From contig CAVRNI010000057.1 in assembly GCA_963722415.1 (NCBI GenBank), positions 62,001 to 126,000 of the forward strand: a stretch of 64,000 bases of DNA, in the 5' to 3' direction. The notes under the pieces were generated by a model. It saw only the letters and a program-made list of their open reading frames with translations, ran no database searches and was not told where the DNA came from. The position numbers were made by a program, and so were the translations under genes. Source of the DNA: JALOLG01 sp963722415. Its GTDB lineage: Bacteria > Actinomycetota > Acidimicrobiia > Acidimicrobiales > Ilumatobacteraceae. Below, in pieces: positions 1-9,337 of the stretch. Positions within the stretch are counted from its first letter, which is position 1; each line of letters begins with the position of its first letter.

Positions 1-418
1 CATGCTTGTCGTGTCCACCGATCACGACGATCGTTTCCACGTTCGGCAGGTTGGCGGCGATGGTGTCGAGGACCGGCACGAAGTCCGGCCCGACCACGAA
101 CACCTTGGCGTCGGTGTCGTTCACGATGTACTCGACCTCGGGCGGGGCGAGGCGCCAGTTCACGTCGACGCACACGGCGTTGATCAACGACGCCCCGAAG
201 AACACCTCGAAATGCTCGACCCCGTTCTTGTCGAGGAAGGCGACTCGGTCCTGCGACCCGACCCCGGCGTCGGTCAGCGCCTGCGCGACACGGCACGCGC
301 GCTCGTACAGCTCGGCCCACGTGAGCGTGCGCTCGCCCTGGATGATCGCGGTGTGGCCCGCCCGACCGCGTCCGTGGACACGCACGATCTCAGCGACTGA
401 GGTGATCTTCTCCGACAT
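1..418 (-). CDS. Acyl-CoA synthetase (AMP-binding), N-terminal part, runs off left edge
   Basis: The reverse strand from ATG at 418 gives about 139 residues beginning MSEKITSVAEIVRVHGRG, with blocks typical of the N-terminal domain of adenylate-forming acyl-CoA ligases: LTWAELYERA near residue 30, the NGVEHFEVFFGASLINAV block near 70, and NWRLAPPEVEYIVND near 90. The A3 (P-loop-like) and later motifs lie beyond the left edge, so substrate class cannot be judged. It starts 15 bases after the stop of the diadenylate cyclase gene on the same strand, so the two are probably co-transcribed. There is no Shine-Dalgarno; the 16-bp inverted repeat at 423-438 occupies that position. Ligation of a carboxylic acid to CoA via an acyl-adenylate is known for the family; the acid is unknown. 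Confidence 0.8.
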   Translation of the reverse strand, partial: MSEKITSVAEIVRVHGRGRAGHTAIIQGERTLTWAELYERACRVAQALTDAGVGSQDRVAFLDKNGVEHFEVFFGASLINAVCVDVNWRLAPPEVEYIVNDTDAKVFVVGPDFVPVLDTIAANLPNVETIVVIGGHDKH

Positions 419-422
419 CGGA

Positions 423-438
423 CGTGACGGTAGTCACG
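423..438. promoter_or_regulatory. Perfect 6-4-6 inverted repeat upstream of the CoA ligase
   Basis: CGTGAC-GGTA-GTCACG is a perfect palindrome with a 4-base spacer. It starts 5 bases before the acyl-CoA synthetase start codon (418, minus) and covers the stop codon of the upstream gene (434-436). It could bind a dimeric regulator or be chance; no second copy was noticed. Confidence 0.3.
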
Positions 439-1477
439 ATCCGTCGACGTCGGCGCCGCGGACGGCGCGCTCAGCCAGGATCGGCACCGCGCCCGCCGGC
501 ACGAGACCGGGCGCGACGGGCGACCGGCCGATGATCCGCCCCGCTCGCAACACGGTGACGGGTCCTTGCTCGCTCACCACGATCACGACCGCAGTCGGGT
601 CGTCGAAGCTGTACCGGCGTGCCGACGTGTGCCGCGTGCCGCGAAACGCGTCGACCTCGATCTCCGATGCCGAGCTCGGAACGAGCAGCACGCCGAGTTG
701 GCGCAGCGTGCCGGACGCGTCGAACACCGCCGCCCCGTCGACCTGGCTGAGGACGTGGCGGAGCGGGCCGAGATCGGACGGGCGGTCGATCCGCAACGGC
801 GGCGGGGTCGCGAGCCGTCGCTCGAACGCCGGCGACTCCGGATCGGACGGCCGGTACACGACCGTCGTTCCGACACCGCGGGCGCCGAGGTCGTGCACCG
901 CGAAGCGCAAGAACCGGTCGAGCGTCAACGTGCTCTCGAGATCGAGACCACAGGCCACCATCTTCAACCAGGCACCGATCGGCGGTTCGCGGTGCCAGCC
1001 CACGCCGTCCCACCTGACGACACCGAACGACGATCCGACGAGCCTCACCAGACCGATCGGGTGGCGCTGCACGATCGTCGCTCCCGTCGCCTCGGCGAGC
1101 ACGACGAGGTCGCGCTCGGAGCCGGCCGGCCGGTCGAACACGACCAGCGCCGTGACGCCATCGAGCGTACGGATCGTCCAACTCGACACTCCGTCGGCGT
1201 ACCGGCGCACATCGTCGTCGGCCCGCTCACTCGCCTCACTGACGAAGAACTCGAGTCCGGTCGGCTCGTTCCACTCGGCGATGCTCCGCGTCGGCATCAC
1301 GAACGACCCGTAGCTGGGCACACGGTGCTCGTGACGCGGCGGCCGCAGCGCGTAGTCGAGCTCGTCGACGACGGCGTCGGGCGACGTGCTCGACTCGATG
1401 ACGCCGAGTCGCTCGTCGACCAGCTCCTCGGTCAGTCGTCGCAGCCGCCCTTCGGTCACCACTCGCTGACTGTCCAT
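434..1477 (-). CDS. Diadenylate cyclase (DisA_N/DAC domain) with an N-terminal accessory domain
   Basis: A 347-residue protein if started at ATG 1477 (an in-frame start at 1540 would add 21 residues into the divergent promoter). Residues about 230-325 look like a diadenylate cyclase domain: DGAAVFDASG at 247-256, GTRHTSARR at 280-288, then a hydrophobic strand ending VVSEQG. These correspond to the DGA and RHR motifs of c-di-AMP synthases, except that RHR reads RHT. The first 200 residues form another domain I do not recognise, perhaps a sensor domain of the kind fused to DAC domains. Such proteins condense two ATP to c-di-AMP; activity here is uncertain because of the altered motif. No transmembrane segment is evident. 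It is divergent from the MFS exporter, and the acyl-CoA synthetase follows 15 bases downstream. Confidence 0.68.
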   Translation of the reverse strand: MDSQRVVTEGRLRRLTEELVDERLGVIESSTSPDAVVDELDYALRPPRHEHRVPSYGSFVMPTRSIAEWNEPTGLEFFVSEASERADDDVRRYADGVSSWTIRTLDGVTALVVFDRPAGSERDLVVLAEATGATIVQRHPIGLVRLVGSSFGVVRWDGVGWHREPPIGAWLKMVACGLDLESTLTLDRFLRFAVHDLGARGVGTTVVYRPSDPESPAFERRLATPPPLRIDRPSDLGPLRHVLSQVDGAAVFDASGTLRQLGVLLVPSSASEIEVDAFRGTRHTSARRYSFDDPTAVVIVVSEQGPVTVLRAGRIIGRSPVAPGLVPAGAVPILAERAVRGADVDGS

Positions 1478-1540
1478 CTCCCGGGGGAGCCTACGGGCGA
1501 CGTCCGGGAGCGCGACTGTGGCGTTGGCTACCGTGCGCAC

Positions 1541-3055
1541 GTGAAGGTCATCCCGCCGCCGGACGAACCAAATGGGACGCTGGCCCTGGCCTCGCCCGCG
1601 GGCCGGACGCTCGTCGTTGGGCTCGTCCTCGGTTCATCGGCGGCGTTCCTCTACGCGTCGGTCGTCAACGTCGCGCTCCCGGCCATCGGCGAGGATTTCG
1701 ACGTCGGGCTGACCGAACTGCAGTGGGTCGTCAACGGCTATCTCGTCGCGATGGCCGCTCTGATCCTCGTCGGCGGGTCCGCCGGCGACGTGCTCGGGCG
1801 CCGACCCGTCTACGTGGCGAGCTGCGCGGTGCTCATCGGTGGCTCGGTGATCTGCTTCGTCGCGCCGAACGTCGAAGTGCTCGTCGCCGGTCGCCTGGTC
1901 CAGGGCATCGGCGCCGCCGGAGTGACCCCGATCAGCCTCGCCCTCGTCGATGCCAGCTTCGCCGAGCACGAGCGCGGGAGGGCGATCGGGTTGTGGGCGA
2001 GCGGCTCGGCGATCACGACGGCCGGTGGACCGTTCCTCGGCGGTGTCCTCGTCGACTCGCTCGGGTGGCGATGGGTGTTCGCGCTCGGGCTCCCCCTGTT
2101 GGTGGTGTCGGCGGTGATCGTCGCCCGCTTGGTTCCCGCCGCGACACACGACATCCCCTCGGAATCCGTGCGCCGGTTCGACCCTGCCGGTGGCGTCATC
2201 GGGGTCGTGGCGATCGGCGGCACGGTGATCGCGCTGACCGAGGGACTGCGCGGCGGGTGGAGTGAACCGGTCGTCATCGTGTCGGGAGTGCTCGCGCTGA
2301 TCGCGATCGGCGTGTTCGTGCCGGTCGAGCGACGGCGTGACGATCCGATGGTGCCGATGCGCCTGTTCGCCTCGCGGCAGTTCTCCGGTGCCAACGTGGC
2401 AACGGCGCTCGTGTACTTCGCGATCAACGGCGGGTTCTTCTTCACCGCGGTCGCGTTCCAGACGATCGTCGGATTCAGCCCGGCGGTTGCCGGCGCGGCG
2501 CTGGTGCCGGCCAACGTGGTGATGATCCTCGGATCACCACTCGTCGGCCGCCTCTCACAGCGCGTCAACCCGCGTTGGCTGGTCGCGGCCGGCGCCGTCG
2601 CGCTCGGGCTCGGTTTCGCGCTGCTGGCCCCGGTCGACAGCGGCGCCGACTACGCGACCGAGATCCTGCCGGCCGCGATCGTGCTCGGGGTCGGCTTCGC
2701 GCTCATGGTCCCGCCGTTGACCGCGTCCGTGCTGGCAGCCACCGACGAGCGCGACGTCGGTGTCGGCGCAGCGGTCAACAACGCCGTCGCCCGGACCGCC
2801 GGACTTCTGGCGACGGCCCTGCTGCCGGGTCTGGTGGGCGCACCCGCCGACACGTCGAGTACCGAGTTCGTCGACGCCTACCAGCGGGCGCTGATCGTCG
2901 TCGCCGCGTTCTGCGTCGCCGGGGCGGCCGTGGCCGCGGCCACGATCGGCCGCTCGGTCGGCACGTACACCGCGCAGAGCCCGTCGCCGCTCGCCGGTTG
3001 CTCGCAGGTGAGCGTGCCGACCGGCGTCTCCGCCACCCAGGGTTCGGCGGCCTGA
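1541..3055 (+). CDS. MFS transporter, DHA2/EmrB-QacA type drug exporter
   Basis: The 504-residue product has the hydrophobic pattern of a 14-helix DHA2 exporter. Family motifs visible are LQWVVNGYLVAMAALILVGG (TM2, near residue 60), the loop GDVLGRRPVY (motif A), GRLVQGIGAAGVTP, and motif C as GPFLGGVLVDSLGWRWVF. This family exports drugs or hydrophobic compounds by proton antiport in the inner membrane; the substrate cannot be read from sequence. The GTG start at 1541 has TACCGT at 1529-1534, six bases upstream, the spacing of a -10 box for a leaderless mRNA, which supports this start. The operator upstream of the P450 begins 20 bases after its stop. Confidence 0.85.
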   Translation: MKVIPPPDEPNGTLALASPAGRTLVVGLVLGSSAAFLYASVVNVALPAIGEDFDVGLTELQWVVNGYLVAMAALILVGGSAGDVLGRRPVYVASCAVLIGGSVICFVAPNVEVLVAGRLVQGIGAAGVTPISLALVDASFAEHERGRAIGLWASGSAITTAGGPFLGGVLVDSLGWRWVFALGLPLLVVSAVIVARLVPAATHDIPSESVRRFDPAGGVIGVVAIGGTVIALTEGLRGGWSEPVVIVSGVLALIAIGVFVPVERRRDDPMVPMRLFASRQFSGANVATALVYFAINGGFFFTAVAFQTIVGFSPAVAGAALVPANVVMILGSPLVGRLSQRVNPRWLVAAGAVALGLGFALLAPVDSGADYATEILPAAIVLGVGFALMVPPLTASVLAATDERDVGVGAAVNNAVARTAGLLATALLPGLVGAPADTSSTEFVDAYQRALIVVAAFCVAGAAVAAATIGRSVGTYTAQSPSPLAGCSQVSVPTGVSATQGSAA

Positions 3056-3075
3056 CGGCGCGGTCGACGCCAGAT

Positions 3076-3091
3076 CGTTTGGTACCAAATG
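3076..3091. promoter_or_regulatory. 16-bp operator-like inverted repeat, site 1 (upstream of P450)
   Basis: CGTTTGGTACCAAATG contains the perfect 12-bp palindrome TTTGGTACCAAA. It ends 3 bases before a likely -10 box, TACAGT (3095-3100). Related sites are at 4493, 15185 and 28530. The 14 bases GATCGTTTGGTACC recur exactly upstream of the dioxygenase gene at 28506. The position suggests a repressor site overlapping the promoter; TetR- and MarR-type regulators bind sites of this size. Confidence 0.6.
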
Positions 3092-3159
3092 AGTTACAGT
3101 CCGAGCATGCGAGGCGCACTCCGCGGAACACAGTGCGAACGAGGGTGCGGAAGGCGGCG

Positions 3160-4461
3160 ATGACGGGGCCGCCGCCTCCGGTGGACGGGATTCTCGACCT
3201 CGGTCCCGACGACGCCGACATCGTCGACCCCGACACCTACACCGCCGGAGTCCCCCACGCCACGTTCCAGCGCCTCCGCCGCGACGACCCCGTCAGTTGG
3301 TGGGACGAGCCGCAAGGTCACGGGTTCTGGGCCGTCACCCGCCACGCCGATCTGCTCCACGTCAGCCGCAACGTCGACGGGTTCTCGTCGGCCCAGGGCG
3401 TCACGCTCGAGGAGATGGATCCGGAGGACTTCACAGCCCGCCGCAACATGCTCGAGTACGACCCGCCCGAGCACACCCGCTATCGGCGGCTCGTGTCCAA
3501 GCCGTTCAGCCGTCGTGAGGTGTACGCCTACGAGGGGGCGATCCGGTTGCTGGCTCGCGCCGTGCTCGACGAGGCACTGCCACCTGGCGGCAAGGGCGAT
3601 CTGGACTTCGTCGAATCGATCGCCAAGCAACTGCCGATGCGGATGCTCGGTCGGTTGCTGGGCGTCCCCGACTCCGACGGGCCTTGGCTCGTCGAGCGCG
3701 GCGACGCGCTGCTCGGCAACTTCGACCCCGAGTTCACCGAGCACCCGGTCGGTCTGTCGGATACCGACGAGTTCAAGTCGGTCCCGTTCCGCTCCCCGGC
3801 CGCGCTGGAGTTGTACCGCTACGCCGAGGAGCAAGCGGCGCAGCGGCGGGCGAGTCCGTCCGACGACGTGATCACCGATCTGCTGGCGCCGACGATCGAC
3901 GGCGACCGCCTGACCGAGCGCGAGTTCAAGAACTTCTTCGTGCTCCTCGTCGGCGCCGGCAACGACACCACGCGGTACACGATGACCGCTGGCATCAAGG
4001 CGCTCATCGAACGCCCCGATCAGCTCGACCAGCTCCGCGACGCCGTGACGCGCGGCGACGACGTGCTCGTCGACTCCGGCGTCGAGGAGATCCTCCGCTG
4101 GGCGACGGTCACGATGCACTTCCGTCGCACCGCGACCCGCGACACCGAGCTCGGTGGACGCTCGATCCGTGCCGGCGACAAGGTCGTCATCTGGTACGTG
4201 AGCGCCGACTACGACGACGCCGCCTTCGCCGACCCGTTCGTGTTCGACATCCGCCGCAGCCCCAACCCACAGGTGGCGTTCGGGCTGATGAGCCCGCATC
4301 TGTGCCTCGGCGCCCAGCTGGCGCGGATGGAGATCAAGATCCTGTTCCAGGAGCTCCTCCCGCGACTCGCCGGTGCACGCATCGCCGGGCCGGTCGAGCG
4401 CATGCGCAGTAACTTCATCGCCGGTGTCAAACGTCTTCCGGTCGAGTTCGCACTGGCATGA
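3160..4461 (+). CDS. Cytochrome P450 (bacterial class I type)
   Basis: A 433-residue soluble P450. The I-helix oxygen-binding motif is VGAGNDTTR (about 265), the K-helix ExxR is EEILR (about 305), and the heme ligand is Cys382 in FGLMSPHLCLG. The canonical heme loop is FGxGxHxCLG, so the first glycine pair is replaced by LM-S, an unusual variant. The tail GPVERMRSNFIAGVKRLP is nearly identical to that of the second P450 at 23826, so the two are close paralogues, resembling the sterol/lipid-hydroxylating CYP124/125/142 group (inference). ATG 3160 follows GGAAGGCGG. Ferredoxin and reductase partners are not encoded nearby. The operator at 3076 suggests inducible expression together with the Liv transporter. 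Confidence 0.88.
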   Translation: MTGPPPPVDGILDLGPDDADIVDPDTYTAGVPHATFQRLRRDDPVSWWDEPQGHGFWAVTRHADLLHVSRNVDGFSSAQGVTLEEMDPEDFTARRNMLEYDPPEHTRYRRLVSKPFSRREVYAYEGAIRLLARAVLDEALPPGGKGDLDFVESIAKQLPMRMLGRLLGVPDSDGPWLVERGDALLGNFDPEFTEHPVGLSDTDEFKSVPFRSPAALELYRYAEEQAAQRRASPSDDVITDLLAPTIDGDRLTEREFKNFFVLLVGAGNDTTRYTMTAGIKALIERPDQLDQLRDAVTRGDDVLVDSGVEEILRWATVTMHFRRTATRDTELGGRSIRAGDKVVIWYVSADYDDAAFADPFVFDIRRSPNPQVAFGLMSPHLCLGAQLARMEIKILFQELLPRLAGARIAGPVERMRSNFIAGVKRLPVEFALA

Positions 4462-4492
4462 GCAGTCGTTTCTGCCAACTCGGGGCCCAGAT

Positions 4493-4508
4493 CGTTTGCC
4501 CCCGAACG
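4493..4508. promoter_or_regulatory. 16-bp operator-like inverted repeat, site 2 (upstream of livK-like gene)
   Basis: CGTTTGCCCCCGAACG has arms CGTTTG and CGAACG with one mismatch. It sits in the sequence CAGATCGTTT, which also opens site 1. A downstream GAGCTACAGTCCG (4519-4531) matches GAGTTACAGTCCG at site 1, and TACAGT (4523-4528) is a plausible -10. The spacing from operator to -10 is 11 bases longer than at site 1, about one helical turn. Confidence 0.5.
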
Positions 4509-4590
4509 ATTTCTCGGTGAGCTACAGTCCGCTCCGGACGCACCTGCGGTGCAGGGCGCTCCAGGACGCTTCGAAAGACATGGGGGAGAC

Positions 4591-5882
4591 ATGACCAAGA
4601 AGATCGCTCCGGTCCTGCTCGCGACCATCGCCCTGCTCGCCGCGGCGTGCGGCGACGACGACGATGCCGCCGATTCGGACGCCACCGAACCGGCGAGCAC
4701 CGAATCGGCGAGCGACTGAACCGCGGGACGGAGCCGGCCGGAACGGAGCCGGCGGGAACGGAGCCGAGCGGCACGTCCGCGGCGCCCTCGGGCGACTGCT
4801 CCCTCGAGACACCGCTGAAGATCGGGTTCGCAGCCGATCTCGGCGAGCTCGGCGCGTTCTCCGACCAACCGGGATCGGAGGCCGCGCAGGTTCAGGTCGA
4901 CCTCATCAACGACGCCGGCGGAGTCGGTGGTCTGCCCGTCGAATACGTCGTGAAGGACATCCAGGGCGACCCGGCGGCCACCCAGCGAGCCGCCCAGGAG
5001 CTGCTCGACGACGGCGTCAACGCCATCATCGGACCGCCGTTCGCCAACACAGGTACGCCGCTGCTCGACACGGTCGACGGCCAGGCGCCGATCATCTACA
5101 TGGCGTCGACCGACCCGCAGCTCGCGGATCCGTCACGAGGTGCGTTCCTCGCCAGCTTCAGCGATCCGGTGCAGTCGGCGGCGGCCGCGGAGTTCGCGAT
5201 CGCGCAGGGGCTCACGACGGCGGTCACGTTCTCGTCCGCCGACGACCCGTACTTCTTGGGCAACCCCGAGTACTTCACCGAGACGTTCGAGCAGGCGGGC
5301 GGCACGCTCGTCCAGGACTTCTCGTTCAGCCTCGCCGACGAGGACTTCTCGTCGCAGGTCAACGAGATGGCGGGTCTCGATCCGGCACCCCAGGCCCTGT
5401 ACACGGCAATGGTGATGCCACAGATCGCCACGTTGCTCCAGCAGATGGATGCGGCCGGGCTCGGCGACGTGACCGTGATCGGCGCCGACGCGTTCGACGC
5501 CACCGTGGTGTGGAGTGCCGGCGAGGTCGCCGACGGCGTCTTCTTCGTCGCCCACACGTTCCCGACGGCCGACAACGACGTGCAGGCGTTCCTCGACGCC
5601 GCGTCAGCCGCTGGTGCCGAGATCGAGACGATCAGCTTCGGCGCCCTCGCTTCGGACTCGGTCCAGATCCTCGCCCATGCTGCCGAGACCGCTTGTTCGG
5701 TCGATGCCGCCACGTTGATCGCCACGATCAACGAGATCACCGATCTGCCCGTCACCACGGGCTCGGTCACCTACGCCGGGACGAACGGAGTGCCCGAGAA
5801 GGACGTCGTCATCCTCACCGTCACGGGCGGCGAACCGGCCCTCGAGACAACGCTGCGGCCGACGTTCATCCCCGAGCCGTGA
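4591..5882 (+). CDS. ABC transporter substrate-binding lipoprotein, LivK type (frameshifted in this sequence)
   Basis: ATG 4591 follows GGGGGAG. The signal peptide ends in a lipobox, LLAAAC, with Cys20 as lipidation site, then an acidic and TEPAGTEP-rich linker. The first frame stops at 4719; the rest continues in another frame through KIGFAADLGELGAFSDQPG, the usual start of a type I periplasmic-binding fold for branched-chain amino acids, amides or aromatic acids. The frameshift lies in the low-complexity linker near 4715, and the mature domain is otherwise intact to 5882. It would capture a small ligand outside the cell and deliver it to the LivH/LivM channel encoded downstream. Ligand unknown. 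It heads the operon 4591-9253, probably controlled through the operator at 4493. Confidence 0.82.
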
Positions 5883-5885
5883 CGC

Positions 5886-6593
5886 GTGCTCGAGGTCGAT
5901 GGTCTCACCACGCGCTACGGCGCGATCACGGCCCTGCACGCCGTGTCGCTCCGTGTCGACGCCGGTGAGATCGTCGCCCTCGTCGGGCCGAACGGCGCCG
6001 GTAAGACGACGCTGCTGAACACGGTCGCCGGTCTGCTGCGTCCGGCGGCCGGCACCGTGCGCCTCGACGGCGACGACGTCACCGGACGCGATCCGGCGGC
6101 GCTCGTGCGCGCTCGACTCGCGCTGGTGCCGGAACGGCGGCGGATCTTCCGCGACCTCACCGTCGAGGAGAACCTCCGGCTCGCCGGGATCACGGCGTCG
6201 AAGGCCGACCGCCGGCGACGTCTCGACGAGGTCAGGCAACTGTTCGTCGTCCTGGCCAACCGGTGGAACACGTCGGCGGGCTACCTGTCGGGTGGCGAGG
6301 CGCAACAACTGGCGGTCGCCAGGGCGTTGATGAGCGACCCTCGTCTGCTGTTGCTCGACGAGCCGACACTCGGTCTGGCACCCGGGCTCGTCGACGCCAT
6401 CTTCGACCTCCTCGTCACCCTCCGCGATCAGGGACGCACCGTGTTGGTCGTCGAGCAGAACGCTCGACGGGCCCTGCAGCTCGCCGATCGTGGCTACGTG
6501 CTGCGCACGGGTCGCGTCGTGGCCGAGGGCCGCGGCGCGGATCTCGCCGAGCGCGCCGACCTCTTCGCCGCGTTCGTCGGGGTCGGCGAGTGA
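5886..6593 (+). CDS. livF: ABC transporter ATP-binding protein, LivF type
   Basis: A 235-residue ATPase. Walker A is GPNGAGKTT near residue 37, the signature is LSGGEAQQLAVARAL near 137, and Walker B is LLLLDEPTLGLAP near 158. The stretch LVPERRRIFRDLTVEENL is typical of LivF. GTG 5886 lies 3 bases after the stop of the binding protein, and its own stop overlaps the permease start (GTGA). Paired with the LivG domain at the end of this operon it should form the two nucleotide-binding sites of the importer. Gene order (binding protein, F, H, M-G) is somewhat unusual but all components are present. Confidence 0.9.
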   Translation: MLEVDGLTTRYGAITALHAVSLRVDAGEIVALVGPNGAGKTTLLNTVAGLLRPAAGTVRLDGDDVTGRDPAALVRARLALVPERRRIFRDLTVEENLRLAGITASKADRRRRLDEVRQLFVVLANRWNTSAGYLSGGEAQQLAVARALMSDPRLLLLDEPTLGLAPGLVDAIFDLLVTLRDQGRTVLVVEQNARRALQLADRGYVLRTGRVVAEGRGADLAERADLFAAFVGVGE

Positions 6594-7480
6594 CGACGCT
6601 GCTGCAGAACCTCGTCGACGGTCTCGGTCGTGGGAGCACGTACGCGTTGTTGGCGCTCGGCATCTCGCTGATCTTCGGCGTGATGCACCTCGTGAACTTC
6701 GCCCACGCCGAGCTCATCACCGTCGGCGCCTACGTCGCGTACGGTCTGTCGACACGTGGCTTCAACTGGTGGGTGCTCGCGCCCGCGATCGTCGTGTCGG
6801 CCATCCTCGCCTCGGTCACCATCGAGCGGGTCGCGTTCCGTTGGGTTCGCAACTCCAGTCCGTTCACGATGCTGCTCACGTCGTTCGCAATCGAGCGCTT
6901 GTCGCACGCGCTGTGGCAGATCCTCGTGTCGCCCAAGAAGAAGACGTTCCCCGGACCCGAGTGGGCGTTCGACACCTGGGAGATCGGCGGTGTCCGGTTC
7001 GAGATCATGGACCTGGTGACGATCGCCGCCACGGTCGTCGTGCTGGCGCTCACGGCCCTGGTGTTCAGGCGCACGTTGTTCGGCATCGCCGTCCGAGGTG
7101 CGGCGGAGGATTTCGACGCGGCGCGGCTGATGGGTGTGCGGGCGAACCGTGTGATCTCGGGTGCCTTCGCGTACGCCGGGTTCCTCGCCGGCGTGGCCGC
7201 CGTCCTGATCCTGATGCGCAGCCCGACCGCCGAGCCGACACTCGGCGCCGACTGGCTGCTCAAGGCGGTCGTCGCGGCGATCATCGGTGGCCTCGGCAGC
7301 TTCTCCGGCGCGGTGGTCGGAGGGCTGACGCTCGGCCTCGCCGAGGTGTTCTTGCGGTCCTACCTGCCCGACGGCACGCCACAGCGCCTCACCGACGCCT
7401 TCGTGTTCGGGCTGATCGCACTGTTGTTCATCGTCCGACCGTCCGGGTTGTTCAAGGTGACGACTGCGGAGCGCGTATGA
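6590..7480 (+). CDS. livH: ABC transporter permease, LivH type
   Basis: A 296-residue membrane protein. Family blocks include YALLALGISLIFGVMHLVNF (residues about 17-36), GAAEDFDAARLMGV in the cytoplasmic loop that contacts the ATPases, and IIGGLGSFSGAVVGGLTLG near the C-terminus. The start GTG 6590 overlaps the LivF stop, indicating translational coupling, and its stop overlaps the ATG of the LivM gene. It forms half of the membrane channel of the HAAT-family importer. Confidence 0.92.
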   Translation: MTTLLQNLVDGLGRGSTYALLALGISLIFGVMHLVNFAHAELITVGAYVAYGLSTRGFNWWVLAPAIVVSAILASVTIERVAFRWVRNSSPFTMLLTSFAIERLSHALWQILVSPKKKTFPGPEWAFDTWEIGGVRFEIMDLVTIAATVVVLALTALVFRRTLFGIAVRGAAEDFDAARLMGVRANRVISGAFAYAGFLAGVAAVLILMRSPTAEPTLGADWLLKAVVAAIIGGLGSFSGAVVGGLTLGLAEVFLRSYLPDGTPQRLTDAFVFGLIALLFIVRPSGLFKVTTAERV

Positions 7481-9253
7481 GCGACCCGTGGTGGTTGCGG
7501 ATCGGGCGGTCGGCGGCCGCGACGGCGATCCTGTCGATCGCCCTGTTCGTCGCGGCGATCGTCTACACCTCGACCGGCGGCTCCGCGAGAGAACTGCTCG
7601 TCAAGGAGTTGCTCGTCAACCTGATGCTGGTGCTCGGCCTCCAGGTGTTCATGGGCAACACCGGCATCCTCTCGTTCGGACACCTCGCGTTCGCCCAGAT
7701 CGCGGCGTACGCCGTGGCAATCTGCACGATCCCGGTCGCGACCAAGGCGCAGCAGCTCCCCGACCTCCCGTTCGGGTTGGGCGACGTCCACCTCGCCGCC
7801 CTGCCGGCGACGCTCGTCGCGGTGCTCGTGGCGCTCGCACTCGGCGCGATCGTGGGCGTCGCCGTCGCGAGGACCGGCGGGTCTGGCGGCGGCGATGATC
7901 ACGCTCGCGGTGCTGTTCGTGGTCGACCAGGTGGTGAAGAACTGGCAGGAGCTCACGAAGGGTGCCGGTGGGCTCTCCGGCGTGCCGACCCTGCAGGGCA
8001 CCGTCTGGTTGTGGCTCGCCGCGGCCCTTGCGATGTTCGTCGCCCACTGGTTCGGCGAGACACGCGCCGGTCGCTTCGCGGTCGCGACGCGGGAGGACGA
8101 GATCGCCGCGCCGTCGCTCGGCATCGGCATGTTCGGCGCCCGGCTGACCGCCTGGACGGTCAGCATCGCCGTGATCGGGTTGGCGGGCGCGCTGCGCGTC
8201 CAGACGATCGGCAGCACGAACCCCCGCCAGTACACGCTCGACGCCGCCGTGCTGGTGCTCGCGATGCTCGTCGTCGGTGGCATGCGCACCGTCACCGGGG
8301 CCGTCGTCGGCACCGTCATCATCACGGTGGGCAATGAGACGTTCCGCCAGCTGGGCGATCCCCAACGGCTCGACATCGAGCGCTTCCCTGACCTGTTCCT
8401 CGGCGTCGTCCTGCTGCTCGTGATGTTGCTGCGGCCTGGCGGCCTGCTCGGCGACACCGATCTCGCCGGCTGGCTGCGCCGTGTCACGCACCGCTCACAC
8501 GACGTCTCCGGTCGCGTCGCACCGGAACGATCGGCGGCGCTCGTCGCCGAGGGCGTCGAGGTCCGTTTCGGCGGCTTCACGGCGCTCGACGGGGCGGGGT
8601 TCCGTGTGCAACCCGGTGAGGTGGTCGGCCTGATCGGGCCGAACGGCGCCGGCAAGACGACGCTGTTCAACGTCGTCACCGGCCTCGTCGAATCCCAGGC
8701 AGGAGTGGTGCGTCTCGGCGACCGCGATCTGTCGGGGAGCCGCCCGCACGACGTCGCCCGCGCCGGCCTCGCACGGACGTTCCAGAACCTGCGCCTGTTC
8801 GGCAACTTGTCCGTGCGCGAGAACGTCACGATCGCCGCCCTCGCCGCCGGCCGCTACCGCGACGGCGAGCCCCCGGTCGACGTCGACGGTCTGATCGCCG
8901 CCGCCGGCCTGACCGAGAGTGCCGACCGCCAGGCGCGCACGCTCGACTACGGCAACCAGCGGCGGCTCGAGCTCGCCCGCGCGGCCGCGCTGTCGCCGGA
9001 GTTCCTGCTGCTCGACGAGCCGACGTCGGGCATGAGCGACGACGAGAGCGCGGCGATGGTCGCCCAGGTGCGCACGACGGCGGCATCGGTCGGCGCCGGG
9101 GTGCTCGTCATCGACCACGACCTGGCGTTCATCACGCGGATCAGCGACCACGTCGTCGTGCTCTCCGAGGGAGTCGTCATCGCCGAGGGCACGCCCGACG
9201 ACGTCCGCCGCAGCCCCGCCGTCGCCACCGCCTACCTCGGCTCACACGGCTGA
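7477..9253 (+). CDS. Fused LivM permease and LivG ATPase (one frameshift)
   Basis: From ATG 7477 the first frame encodes the LivM N-terminus, with LVLGLQVFMGNTGILSFGHL. At about 7879-7881 (GGG) the frame breaks; removing one G gives TGGLAAAMITLAVLFVV, the normal continuation. The second frame finishes LivM (VLAMLVVGGMRTVTGAVVGT, LLRPGGLLG) and runs without a stop into a complete ATPase: Walker A GPNGAGKTT, LARTFQNLRLFGNLSVRENV, a signature reading LDYGNQRRLELARA, and Walker B LLLDEPTSGMSDDES. Permease-ATPase fusions of this type are known in actinobacteria. The length is one base over a multiple of three, consistent with a single extra base. It completes the importer that begins at 4591. Confidence 0.85.
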
Positions 9254-9273
9254 TCCCCTCGCACCCCTCCGAC

Positions 9274-9316
9274 CTGTCTGCTTCAGATCGCGCACCGCTA
9301 CATCTGAAGCAGACAG
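9274..9316. repeat. 43-bp palindromic element, copy 1 (bidirectional terminator-like)
   Basis: CTGTCTGCTTCAGAT, a 13-base loop, then its perfect complement ATCTGAAGCAGACAG. It lies between the convergent ends of the livMG gene (9253) and the DinB-like gene (9338), where it could end transcripts from both sides. The same element with the same loop length recurs at 12165 and 47345, always between genes. Confidence 0.8.
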
Positions 9317-9337
9317 AACGGGGAGTTGGCGGCGTTC

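Noticed and set aside
7870..7900. Programmed ribosomal frameshifting in the LivM-LivG gene
   Set aside because: The site (GGG in CGGCGGGTCTGG) is not a slippery heptamer with a following pseudoknot that I can see, and similar breaks occur at runs in many unrelated genes, so sequence error is simpler.
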